From: Micromonospora cabrerizensis
Lineage (GTDB): Bacteria > Actinomycetota > Actinomycetes > Mycobacteriales > Micromonosporaceae
DNA: 49,147 bases
Direction: 5' to 3'
NCBI RefSeq assembly: GCF_022230955.1
Contig: NZ_JAKKFI010000094.1
Span: 1-49,147 of the forward strand
Shown here: one piece after another, positions 1 to 7,009 of the stretch
How the letters are laid out: each line of letters begins with the position of its first letter
How positions within the stretch are numbered: the stretch's first letter is position 1
The notes under the pieces: generated by a model
Told to the model about the DNA's origin: nothing
Seen by the model: only the letters and a program-made list of their open reading frames with translations
Databases searched by the model: none
Position numbers and translations under genes: made by a program

Positions 1-2
1 CG

Positions 3-236
3 CGCTGGTCGGCGGCGGGTGCCGGCCGGTGGTCGGGTGGTGGCAGCGCGGCCGGCGGCAGTGGGGCGGGCCACGACACGTCGGGCGCGGCGGGCTCCGG
101 GCCGAGCGTGCCGGGTGCGGGGAACGCACCGGGCGGCGGCTCCACGCCGGGTGGTTCGGGGGCCGGGGTGGGCGGCCGGGAGGGGGAGGTGGGGCCAGGG
201 ATAGCCGAAGGGTCGCCGCTCACATGTCGAGCGTAG
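3..236 (+). CDS. C-terminal end of an unidentified Gly/Ser/Ala-rich protein (partial)
   Basis: An open frame enters from the left edge and ends at a TAG at 234-236. Its product is a low-complexity tail rich in Gly, Ser, Ala and Pro. This is typical of disordered C-termini of actinobacterial membrane or secreted proteins, but no domain is visible, so no function can be given. It reads toward the downstream minus-strand gene and overlaps its 3' end by 17 bases, a compact convergent arrangement. Other frames are also open here because of the extreme GC content, so the reading frame itself is a judgement based on the Gly/Ser-linker-like composition. Confidence 0.4.
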   Translation, partial: RWSAAGAGRWSGGGSAAGGSGAGHDTSGAAGSGPSVPGAGNAPGGGSTPGGSGAGVGGREGEVGPGIAEGSPLTCRA

Positions 237-450
237 GCGATCCGGGCACCGGAGTGACGGCACGCAGAAAGCCGCGAGCGTCCAGGAAGTCACCGAGGGT
301 GCTCCGGTGCGCGTCGCAGGCCAGCCAGGTCTTGCGCCGATCGGCGTCGTGCAGCCGCGGATTGTTCCACTCGAGGGCCCAGACGGCGGCGGCGCGGCAG
401 CCCCGGGCCGAGCAGACCAGGGCCTCGTCGGCGGGGAGGGGGATGCTCAT
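220..450 (-). CDS. Small conserved actinobacterial protein with a Cys/His cluster
   Basis: A 76-residue protein starting at the ATG at 448-450. It carries Cys13, Cys18, Cys45 and His48 (a CxxxxC ... CxxH arrangement) around an aromatic core (VWALEWNNPRLH), which suggests a small metal-binding ribbon. Similar short proteins are widespread in actinobacteria and are often mislabelled in databases as an acetone carboxylase subunit; nothing here supports that activity. It is divergent from moxR, with about 240 bases between the two starts. A much longer open frame extends upstream on this strand through moxR, but that extension is an antisense shadow. The function is unknown; the zinc-binding idea is inference from Cys/His spacing. 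Confidence 0.7.
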   Translation of the reverse strand: MSIPLPADEALVCSARGCRAAAVWALEWNNPRLHDADRRKTWLACDAHRSTLGDFLDARGFLRAVTPVPGSPTLDM

Positions 451-690
451 CCCGGCCAGTCTAGGGCGGCGGGAGAGGAAGTTTGAGCGCCGGGCGACCA
501 CGGGGGGAGCCGCCCGGCGACGGGGTGAATCGTACACGCGGCGGGCCGGTCCGTGCACGCCCGCGACGCACGATTCGGCTGCCGGGGACGGCGCGGCAAA
601 AAACGGCTTCTCCCCACCTCGACACTCAGCAAGGCGTGCGAGTCTTGATACCGCACGAGCCGCGACGACGACCAACGCTGTGGAGGACCG

Positions 691-1797
691 GTGGCCCAGC
701 CGACCATGCCCGACGCCCCGACGCCGAACGGGGCAGCACCGCAGACGCCTGCGCCGGTGACCACGCCCGCGCAGGACGCCAGTCTGCTGGAGAAGGCGTT
801 GTTCGAGATCAAACGCGTGATCGTCGGGCAGGACCGGATGGTGGAGCGGATGTTCGTCGCGCTGCTCGCCCGGGGCCACTGCCTGATCGAAGGGGTGCCC
901 GGGGTCGCCAAGACGCTCGCGGTGGAGACCCTCGCCAAGGTCGTCGGCGGGTCCTTCGCCCGGGTGCAGTTCACCCCGGACCTGGTGCCCGCCGACATCA
1001 TGGGTACCCGGATCTACCGGCAGTCCAGCGAGAAGTTCGACGTCGAGCTGGGCCCGGTCTTCGTCAACTTCCTCCTCGCGGACGAGATCAACCGGGCTCC
1101 GGCGAAGGTGCAGTCCGCGCTGCTGGAGGTGATGAGCGAGCGGCAGGTGTCCATCGGCGGGGAGACCCACCGGGTGCCCGACCCGTTCCTGGTGATGGCC
1201 ACCCAGAACCCGATCGAGCAGGAGGGCGTCTACCCGCTGCCGGAGGCGCAGCGGGACCGGTTCCTCATGAAGATCGTGGTGGGCTACCCGACCGACGCGG
1301 AGGAACGGGAGATCGTCTACCGGATGGGCGTGGCCCCGCCGGAGCCGAGCGCGGTGTTCGACACCCCCGAGCTGATCGCCCTGCAACGCAAGGCGGACCA
1401 GGTCTTCGTGCACAACGCCCTGGTCGACTACGCGGTCCGGTTGGTGTTGGCCACCCGCGCCCCGGCCGAGCACGGGATGCCCGACGTCGCGCAACTGATC
1501 CAGTACGGGGCCAGCCCGCGCGCCTCGCTGGGCCTGGTCCGGGCCACCCGTGCCCTGGCGCTGCTGCGCGGGCGCGACTACGCCCTGCCGCAGGACGTGC
1601 AGGACATCGCACCGGACATCCTTCGGCACCGGTTGGTGCTCAGCTACGACGCGCTCGCCGACGACGTGCCCGCCGACCACATCGTGCACCGGGTGATGTC
1701 GACGATCCCGCTCCCGGCCGTCGCTCCCCGCCAGCAGGCCACCCCGTCGTCGACCGCGCCGCCGCCGGGCGCTGGCTGGCCCGGGCAGCGCCCGTGA
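691..1797 (+). CDS. MoxR-family AAA+ ATPase
   Basis: A 368-residue AAA+ ATPase of the MoxR family, proposed to act as a chaperone that activates or assembles VWA-domain partners. The Walker A motif GVPGVAKT, the Walker B segment FLLADEINRAP and the sensor region MATQNPIEQEGVYPLPEAQ are all intact, followed by the C-terminal lid. An alanine/proline-rich N-terminal tail of about 30 residues precedes the ATPase core. The GTG start at 691 lies four bases after a GGAGG; an in-frame ATG at 706 is the alternative. The stop overlaps the start of the DUF58 gene (GTGA), so translation is coupled. The order MoxR, DUF58, VWA membrane protein is the classical operon seen in many bacteria. Its substrate is unknown. 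Confidence 0.92.
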   Translation: MAQPTMPDAPTPNGAAPQTPAPVTTPAQDASLLEKALFEIKRVIVGQDRMVERMFVALLARGHCLIEGVPGVAKTLAVETLAKVVGGSFARVQFTPDLVPADIMGTRIYRQSSEKFDVELGPVFVNFLLADEINRAPAKVQSALLEVMSERQVSIGGETHRVPDPFLVMATQNPIEQEGVYPLPEAQRDRFLMKIVVGYPTDAEEREIVYRMGVAPPEPSAVFDTPELIALQRKADQVFVHNALVDYAVRLVLATRAPAEHGMPDVAQLIQYGASPRASLGLVRATRALALLRGRDYALPQDVQDIAPDILRHRLVLSYDALADDVPADHIVHRVMSTIPLPAVAPRQQATPSSTAPPPGAGWPGQRP

Positions 1798-2777
1798 CCT
1801 CACCCACCCCTCGTCCCGCCCCCCTCGCCGACCGCAGCGAGGCCGTGCTGTCCCGGCTGCAACTGCTCGTCACCCGCAAGCTCGACGGTCTGCTCCAGGG
1901 CGACTACGCCGGCCTGCTGCCCGGGCCGGGCAGTGAGGCGGGAGAGTCACGGGAGTACCGCCCCGGCGACGACGTGCGCCGGATGGACTGGCCGGTCACC
2001 GCGCGCACCACGACTCCGCACGTCCGTCGTACGGTGGCCGACCGGGAGCTGGAGACCTGGCTGGCCCTGGACCTGTCCGCGAGCCTGGACTTCGGCACCG
2101 GGCAGTGGCTCAAGCGTGAGGTGGTGGTCGCCGCCGCGGCCGCCATCACCCACCTGACGGTGCGCGGCGGCAACCGGATCGGCGCCGTGATCGGCACCGG
2201 CGGCGGCGCGTCCGCCCCGGCCCGCCGCTGGCGGGGAGCGCCACCGCCGGCCGGGCCGGGGGTGCTCACCCGCCTGCCGGCCCGTTCCGGTCGCAAGGAG
2301 GCGCAGGGCCTGTTGCGTACGGTGGCCGGCACCACCATCCAGCCCGGCCGGGGGGATCTGGGTGCCCTGATCGAGATGCTCAACCGTCCGCCCCGTCGAC
2401 GCGGGGTGGCCGTGGTCGTGTCGGACTTCCTCGCGCCGGCCGAGCAGTGGGCCCGCCCGTTGCGCAAGCTCCGGGTCCGCCACGACGTGCTGGCGATCGA
2501 GGTGATCGACCCTCGGGAGCTGGAGCTGCCCGACGTGGGCGTGCTGCCGGTGGTCGACCCGGAGACCGGCGAGCTGCACGAGGTGCAGACCGCCGACCCT
2601 CGGCTGCGGCAGCGCTACGCCGATGCCGCCGCCGCCCAACGGGCCACGATCGCCGCCGCCCTGCGGGGCGCCGGCGCGGCCCACCTGCGTCTGCGTACCG
2701 ACCGAGACTGGCTGCTGGACATGGTGCGATTCGTGGCCGCGCAGCGGCACGCCCGCACCCGGGGGACGACACGATGA
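1794..2777 (+). CDS. DUF58 domain protein
   Basis: A 327-residue DUF58 protein. The hallmark segment GEYR-like SREYRPGDDVRRMDW is present near residue 60, followed by a VWA-like fold with LALDLSASLDFGTG. The family occurs with MoxR ATPases and VWA proteins and is thought to be a cytoplasmic partner of the complex; its biochemical role is not established. The GTG start overlaps the moxR stop and its stop overlaps the next ATG (ATGA), so the three genes form one translationally coupled unit. The DxSxS motif is DLSAS, so a metal-ion-dependent adhesion site could be functional. No membrane segments are evident. Confidence 0.88.
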   Translation: MTSPTPRPAPLADRSEAVLSRLQLLVTRKLDGLLQGDYAGLLPGPGSEAGESREYRPGDDVRRMDWPVTARTTTPHVRRTVADRELETWLALDLSASLDFGTGQWLKREVVVAAAAAITHLTVRGGNRIGAVIGTGGGASAPARRWRGAPPPAGPGVLTRLPARSGRKEAQGLLRTVAGTTIQPGRGDLGALIEMLNRPPRRRGVAVVVSDFLAPAEQWARPLRKLRVRHDVLAIEVIDPRELELPDVGVLPVVDPETGELHEVQTADPRLRQRYADAAAAQRATIAAALRGAGAAHLRLRTDRDWLLDMVRFVAAQRHARTRGTTR

Positions 2778-3724
2778 TCCGTTTCATGCAACCGTGGTGG
2801 CTGCTGGCCGTTCTGCCGGTGCTCGCCCTTGCCGCGTTCTACGTCTGGCGGCAGCTGCACCGCCGGGCGTACGCGATGCGGTTCACCAACGTGGACCTGC
2901 TGCGTACGCTGGCGCCGAAGGGGCTGGGCTGGCGCCGGCACGTCCCGGCGACCGCGTTCCTGCTCTGCCTGCTGGTGCTGGCCACCGCGCTGGCCCGGCC
3001 GGCGGTGGACACCAAGGAGCCGCTGGAACGGGCCACCGTGATGCTCGCCATCGACGTGTCGTTGTCGATGCAGGCCGACGACGTGGCGCCGAACCGGTTG
3101 GAGGCGGCCCAGGAGGCGGCCAAGCAGTTCGTCGGTGAGCTGCCGGAGAGCTACAACCTGGGCCTCGTGTCGTTCGCCAAGGCGGCCAACGTGCTGGTGC
3201 CCCCGGGCAAGGACCGGGACGCGGTGACCAGTGCGATCGACGGGCTGGTGCTGGCCGAGGCGACCGCGACCGGCGAGGCGGTGTTCACCTGCCTGGAGGC
3301 GATCCGGTCGGTGCCGGCCGACGGCGCGGCGGGCATCCCGCCGGCACGGATCGTGCTGCTCTCCGACGGTTTCCGCACCTCCGGTCGCGCGGTGGAGGAG
3401 GCGGCGGCAGCGGCGCAGGCGGCCAACGTCCCGGTCTCCACCATCGCCTTCGGCACCGACACCGGCCAGGTCGACATCGGCGGGCAGTTGCAGCGGGTGC
3501 CGGTGGACCGGATGGCGCTCGCCGAGCTTGCCGAGACCACCGAGGGCTACTTCTACGAGGCGGCCTCGGTGAGCGAGCTGAAGCAGGTCTACCAGGACAT
3601 GGGCAGCTCGATCGGGTTCCGCACCGAGCCCCGTGAGGTGACCCAGTGGTACGCGGGGCTCGCGCTGCTGTTGGCGCTCTGCGCCGGCGCGCTCAGCCTG
3701 CTCTGGTCGTCACGGATGCTCTGA
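2774..3724 (+). CDS. VWA-domain membrane protein (BatA-like)
   Basis: A 316-residue protein with two N-terminal hydrophobic segments (about residues 7-24 and 55-75), an external or cytoplasmic VWA domain (about 90-285) and a C-terminal transmembrane helix. The MIDAS motif DVSLSM and the later LLSDG segment are intact, so metal binding is plausible. It is the third gene of the MoxR-DUF58-VWA operon and probably the membrane-anchored partner of the ATPase, resembling BatA/aerotolerance-type proteins. Its stop codon lies inside the first of three short direct repeats, and a strong terminator follows 40 bases later, so the operon ends here. Confidence 0.9.
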   Translation: MIRFMQPWWLLAVLPVLALAAFYVWRQLHRRAYAMRFTNVDLLRTLAPKGLGWRRHVPATAFLLCLLVLATALARPAVDTKEPLERATVMLAIDVSLSMQADDVAPNRLEAAQEAAKQFVGELPESYNLGLVSFAKAANVLVPPGKDRDAVTSAIDGLVLAEATATGEAVFTCLEAIRSVPADGAAGIPPARIVLLSDGFRTSGRAVEEAAAAAQAANVPVSTIAFGTDTGQVDIGGQLQRVPVDRMALAELAETTEGYFYEAASVSELKQVYQDMGSSIGFRTEPREVTQWYAGLALLLALCAGALSLLWSSRML

Positions 3725-3765
3725 CGTCGCGAATGCTCTGACGTCGGGCGGATGCTCTGACGTCG
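3716..3765 (+). repeat. Three direct copies of ATGCTCTGACGTCG
   Basis: The 14-mer ATGCTCTGACGTCG occurs at 3716-3729, 3733-3746 and 3752-3765. The first copy contains the last codons and the TGA stop of the VWA gene; the other two lie in the trailer, with start-to-start spacings of 17 and 19. It looks like a small local duplication of the gene's 3' end. Confidence 0.85.
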
Positions 3766-3795
3766 GCGGTGCCCGGGCTGGTACCGGGCACCGCC
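3765..3795 (+). terminator. Rho-independent-type hairpin after the MoxR operon
   Basis: A perfect 12-bp stem (GGCGGTGCCCGG at 3765-3776 and its complement at 3784-3795) with a 7-base loop. No U-tract follows, which is usual for actinobacterial terminators. It can serve both the plus-strand VWA operon and the minus-strand genes converging on it. Confidence 0.8.
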
Positions 3796-3832
3796 CGTCG
3801 GGGCGGCGGGACGGGGCGGGTGAGCGCGACGG

Positions 3833-3919
3833 TCAGTGACCGCCGCCGGCCAGCACGAAGACGACGGCCACCCAGACGGCGGCGAGGGTGAAGCCCAGCG
3901 GGGCGACGTAGCGGCTCAT
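3833..3919 (-). CDS. 28-residue single-pass membrane miniprotein
   Basis: A short open frame encodes MSRYVAPLGFTLAAVWVAVV followed by FVLAGGGH, which is almost entirely one transmembrane helix with a positive N-terminus. Upstream of the ATG is CCGGAG with 6-7 bases of spacing, a good ribosome-binding site. It lies about 190 bases downstream of the acyltransferase-3 gene on the same strand, so it could be co-transcribed. No function is known. The good ribosome-binding site and clean hydrophobic segment argue that it is translated, but chance cannot be excluded at this length. Confidence 0.5.
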   Translation of the reverse strand: MSRYVAPLGFTLAAVWVAVVFVLAGGGH

Positions 3920-4112
3920 GGACGGCTCCGGGTGGCGGCTGGACGGTCCGCGTGCGGGGGCGGACCGCAGGGGGTGGGGACGCGCACACGAAGTCGTGAC
4001 CGGGCGGCTCCCGGCGACCGTCCGGATTCGGACGGCGCGGCGCACGCACCTCGGCGTCGGCCGAAGCGGTGGGGGAGCGGAGCGGGGTCAGCTCACCAGT
4101 CTGAGTCGTGGC

Positions 4113-5345
4113 TCAGCGGGTCTGACCATCGGCCCGGCCACGACTGGGAGGATCGCTATCTCGCACAGCGATCACCTCCTGCAAGTCGGCCCGGCCGGAA
4201 CGTTGATGATCGTACACCTGCGGTGCCGGCGGGACGCACTCGGCCGACCGGTCGGCGACCCCTCCACCGGCCGGTCGGCGCCGCGGCTGCGGTCGGCCCG
4301 TCCGCACCACCGTGACCAGCACCGCGGCCAGCAACGGCAGCCAGCAGCACCGCGCCAGCACCCAGCCCGGGCCGTCCGGGACGGTGTGCAGACCCGGCAG
4401 GGTCAGCCCGCTGCGGGCGGTGAGGGCGGTCACCGCCACCAGCACCGGCTGGTGCCACAGGTAGATCCGGACCGCCTGCCGGTTCACCTCGGTCGCCGCC
4501 CGGCCGGGTAGTGGCCGGGCGAGCAGCCGTTGCAGCGCCGGTCGGGCGAGCAGCCCCAGCCCGACCTGGGTGACCGCCAGCGCCACGGCCAGCAGCGACG
4601 GCGGGTTCAGGTTGGACACCCCGGCCCCGGGCACTCCGACCGCGCTCACCGGGTAGCCCAGCGCCAGCAGCGCCCCCAGCGCGACGACTCCGCCGCCCGC
4701 CAACGTGCCCGCCGTCCGACGACCGTCCAGCTGCCCGTCGGCGTGCGCCACGCCCAGCAGGAACGGCACCGCCCACGCCGCCAGCACGGTGACCGGTGGC
4801 ACGTCGGTGCCGGCCGGCAACAGGCGGACGGCCAGGTCGACCGCCGCGACCGTGACCACCGCCGGCGCGACGCAGCGGGCCACCCCCCAACGGCGTACGG
4901 CGGCGCGCAGTGGGCCGGTCAGCGCGACCAGGGACACCAGCGGCACCAGGAACCACAGGGGACTGATCGCCAGCCGCAACGCCACGGTGAGCGTGTCGTC
5001 CGGGGTGCCGGCGACGGTGGCGGCGAGCAGCACGGCGGCACCCACCCCCAGCAGCGCCACCGTGGGCAGGAGCAGCCGGCGCAGCCGACGCGCCAGCCAA
5101 CCGCCCGCGCCTCCCCGGTGGCGGGCCAGCGACCGGGTCGAGCCGAACCCGGCGGTGAAGAAGAACAGGCCGAGTGTCTGCAACGCCCAGGTCAGCGGGG
5201 CCAGACCGGGCAGGGCGGTCAGCGGGCTGGCCTGGTGCAGCCCACCGTCGCCGGTCAGTACCAGCCCGGTGACCAGCCAGTGCCCCAGCACCACCCCGCC
5301 GATGGCGTACGCCCGCAGCGCGTCGACGGCACGGTCCCGGCTCAC
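4113..5345 (-). CDS. Acyltransferase-3 family membrane protein
   Basis: A 410-residue polytopic membrane protein of the acyltransferase-3 (OafA/YrhL-like) family, which moves acyl groups onto sugars or lipids at the membrane. The N-terminal RAYAIGGVVLGHW segment carries the conserved His, followed by FFFTAGFGSTRS, PLWFLV and about ten hydrophobic helices. The GTG start overlaps the stop of the upstream hydrolase gene (four bases), so the two form an operon. The last 60 or so residues are hydrophilic and depart from the family; within them lies a very strong internal ribosome-binding site. The acceptor substrate is unknown. The protein at 43969-45360 is a distant paralogue. Confidence 0.82.
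   Translation of the reverse strand: MSRDRAVDALRAYAIGGVVLGHWLVTGLVLTGDGGLHQASPLTALPGLAPLTWALQTLGLFFFTAGFGSTRSLARHRGGAGGWLARRLRRLLLPTVALLGVGAAVLLAATVAGTPDDTLTVALRLAISPLWFLVPLVSLVALTGPLRAAVRRWGVARCVAPAVVTVAAVDLAVRLLPAGTDVPPVTVLAAWAVPFLLGVAHADGQLDGRRTAGTLAGGGVVALGALLALGYPVSAVGVPGAGVSNLNPPSLLAVALAVTQVGLGLLARPALQRLLARPLPGRAATEVNRQAVRIYLWHQPVLVAVTALTARSGLTLPGLHTVPDGPGWVLARCCWLPLLAAVLVTVVRTGRPQPRRRPAGGGVADRSAECVPPAPQVYDHQRSGRADLQEVIAVRDSDPPSRGRADGQTR
4164..4180 (-). promoter_or_regulatory. Near-perfect extended Shine-Dalgarno inside the acyltransferase 3' end
   Basis: On the minus strand AGGAGGTGATC, fully complementary to the 3' end of 16S rRNA, stands eight bases before a GTG at 4166. That GTG would open a 17-codon frame ending at the same TGA (4113) as the acyltransferase. 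The encoded peptide begins VRDSDPPSRG. It could be an internal start, a relic of another gene, or coincidence. Confidence 0.4.
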
Positions 5346-6247
5346 CGGGCGTCCCCGACCCGCTCGGTGTCGCCGCCGCCCAGCACCACCGCCGCCACCG
5401 CGACCAGCGCGGCGCTGCCCGGCACCAGGTAGCCGTCGTGCCCGTCCACCCCGGCTGTCGACAAGGGTCGGGCGCCGAACGCCGGGTCGCCGGGGCGACG
5501 GCCGAAACCCAGGCCGAGCAGTCGCACCGGCGGCACCCGACGCACCCAGTCGCTCGACGCCTCGGCCGCCCAGAACCGCCGCCCACCGGGCAGCTCGTCG
5601 GCGCGCTGCACCCCGGCGCCCACACCACCGAGGCTGACCACGTCGGTGACCTGGGCCGGGGCGTCCGCCGCCGCCAGCGACACCACCAACGCCCCGTAGC
5701 TGTGCCCGACCAGCGTGATCGTCGCCGCCGGGCGGCGTGCGGCCAGTTCCCGCAGCAGCGCGCCGAGCCCGTCCGCGCCGCGCCGGGCGCTGACGCCACC
5801 GGCCGCGGTCAGCACCCCGTCGGGCGGGTCGTAGCCGAGCCAGGCCAGCACCGCGACCCGCGCCGCCGGCTCGGTCGCCCGCAGCTCCCGGTAGAGCTGC
5901 CCGGCCTGCACCGCCGGCGCCCGGCGGGTCACACCGCCCAACCCCCGGTCGAAGTCGGCCAGGGTGCTCCCCACCCCCGGCACCAGCACCGCGATCCGGT
6001 CCGCGCCGGCCAGGTCGCCGAGCACCTCGACCGCGCGACCGTCGCCCCGCGGGTCGAACGTCAGGAACCGGCGTCCGTCGGCCGCCCAGTCCGCGTAGGG
6101 CGGGCCGGCCGCGCGCAGCGCCGCCGCCATCACCGGGTACGCCTCGACGAACCCCGCCGCCGCAACCGGCTCGGGTCGGGTCGGCAGTACCAGGTTCACG
6201 CCGAGCAGTGCGGCCACCGCCACCCGGCTGGCACCTCGTCGTCGCAT
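5342..6247 (-). CDS. Secreted alpha/beta hydrolase (DUF1023-like)
   Basis: A 301-residue protein with an N-terminal signal peptide (RRR, then AVAALLGVNLVLP, with an Ala-X-Ala-like region near residue 30) and an alpha/beta hydrolase domain. The nucleophile elbow GHSYG is clear, with the preceding strand TITLV. The oxyanion and strand segments DRIAVLVPGVGSTLADFD resemble the actinobacterial DUF1023 family. A GDP... D and a late His (GHDGY) are candidates for the rest of the triad. The substrate is unknown; esterase or peptidase action on the cell surface is inference. I prefer the ATG at 6247 over the adjacent GTG at 6250 because of the distance from the GGAGGGAG ribosome-binding site, which sits in a hairpin arm. 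Confidence 0.8.
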   Translation of the reverse strand: MRRRGASRVAVAALLGVNLVLPTRPEPVAAAGFVEAYPVMAAALRAAGPPYADWAADGRRFLTFDPRGDGRAVEVLGDLAGADRIAVLVPGVGSTLADFDRGLGGVTRRAPAVQAGQLYRELRATEPAARVAVLAWLGYDPPDGVLTAAGGVSARRGADGLGALLRELAARRPAATITLVGHSYGALVVSLAAADAPAQVTDVVSLGGVGAGVQRADELPGGRRFWAAEASSDWVRRVPPVRLLGLGFGRRPGDPAFGARPLSTAGVDGHDGYLVPGSAALVAVAAVVLGGGDTERVGDAR

Positions 6248-6253
6248 CACGTT

Positions 6254-6281
6254 CTCCCTCCGGAATGTCGTCCGGAGGGAG
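6254..6281 (-). promoter_or_regulatory. Leader hairpin that includes the hydrolase ribosome-binding site
   Basis: A perfect 11-bp inverted repeat (CTCCCTCCGGA at 6254-6264 and its complement at 6271-6281, 6-base loop) lies just ahead of the hydrolase start. The downstream arm, read on the minus strand, contains GGAGGGAG, the ribosome-binding site. If folded in the mRNA it would hide that site. Confidence 0.6.
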
Positions 6282-6312
6282 AGTGCGCGGGTGGGCGGCG
6301 CTCGGTCGTCGT

Positions 6313-6345
6313 CCCGGGGAGCCGTCTGCGGGCTGGCTCCCCGGG
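6313..6345 (-). terminator. Hairpin terminator after the response regulator
   Basis: An 11-bp perfect stem (CCCGGGGAGCC at 6313-6323 with its complement at 6335-6345, 11-base loop) begins two bases beyond the response-regulator stop codon. It probably ends the two-component operon before the downstream hydrolase gene. Confidence 0.75.
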
Positions 6346-6346
6346 G

Positions 6347-7009
6347 CTACTCGCCGGCGGCCACCAGACCCGTCTCGTACGCCAGCACCACGGCCTGGGC
6401 CCGGTCTCGTAGTCCCAGCTTGGCCAGGATCCGCCCGATGTGCGTCTTCACGGTCTGCTCGGCCACCACCAGGTCAGCGGCGATCTCCGCGTTGTTGCGA
6501 CCCCGGGCGATCAACCGCAGCACCTCGGTCTCCCGTGGGGTGAGCCCGGCCAGGTCGGTGGGGCGCGGACGGTGGCGGTCCGGGCGGGCCGCGAACTCGG
6601 CGATCAGCCGGCGGGTGACCGCGGGGGCGAGCAGCGCGTCACCGGCCGCCACGACCCGCACCGCCTGCACCAGGTCGGCCGCCGGGGCGTCCTTGAGCAG
6701 GAAGCCGCTGGCCCCGGCGCGCAGCGCCTCGTACACGTAGTCGTCCAGGTCGAAGGTGGTGAGGATGAGCACCCGGGGTCGCTGCGCCGAACGGTCACCG
6801 AGCAGCTTGCGGGTCGCGGCCAACCCGTCCATGACCGGCATCCGCACGTCCATCAGCACCACGTCCGGGTCGAGGCGGCGGGCGGCGGCGACGGCCTGCG
6901 CGCCATCGGCGGCGTCACCCACCACCAGCAGGTCCGGCTGGGCGGCCAGCAGCGCGCCGAAGCCCTGCCGGACCATCGCCTGGTCGTCGGCGATCAGCAC
7001 CTTGATCAC
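6347..7009 (-). CDS. NarL/LuxR-family response regulator
   Basis: A 220-residue response regulator. The receiver domain (about 1-120) has the acidic pair IADDQ, the phospho-acceptor Asp54 in VLMDVRMP and the conserved Lys in GFLLKDAP. A LuxR-type HTH follows (about 150-210; LTPRETEVLRLIARGRNNAE). Its GTG start overlaps the stop of the histidine-kinase gene by four bases, so the two are a cognate pair translated from one mRNA. The target genes are not known. The neighbouring secreted hydrolase and acyltransferase on the same strand are possible regulon members, but a terminator lies between. Confidence 0.93.
   Translation of the reverse strand: MIKVLIADDQAMVRQGFGALLAAQPDLLVVGDAADGAQAVAAARRLDPDVVLMDVRMPVMDGLAATRKLLGDRSAQRPRVLILTTFDLDDYVYEALRAGASGFLLKDAPAADLVQAVRVVAAGDALLAPAVTRRLIAEFAARPDRHRPRPTDLAGLTPRETEVLRLIARGRNNAEIAADLVVAEQTVKTHIGRILAKLGLRDRAQAVVLAYETGLVAAGE

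Noticed and set aside
483..2777. A 764-codon plus-strand frame running into the DUF58 gene
   Set aside because: Only the part from the GTG at 1794 encodes protein-like sequence; the rest overlaps moxR out of frame.
691..3724. MoxR and VWA proteins as part of a VMAP-type ternary conflict system
   Set aside because: The gene order is the ordinary MoxR-DUF58-VWA operon, no VMAP-like gene is present, and it is 30 kb from the CHAT/CATRA locus.
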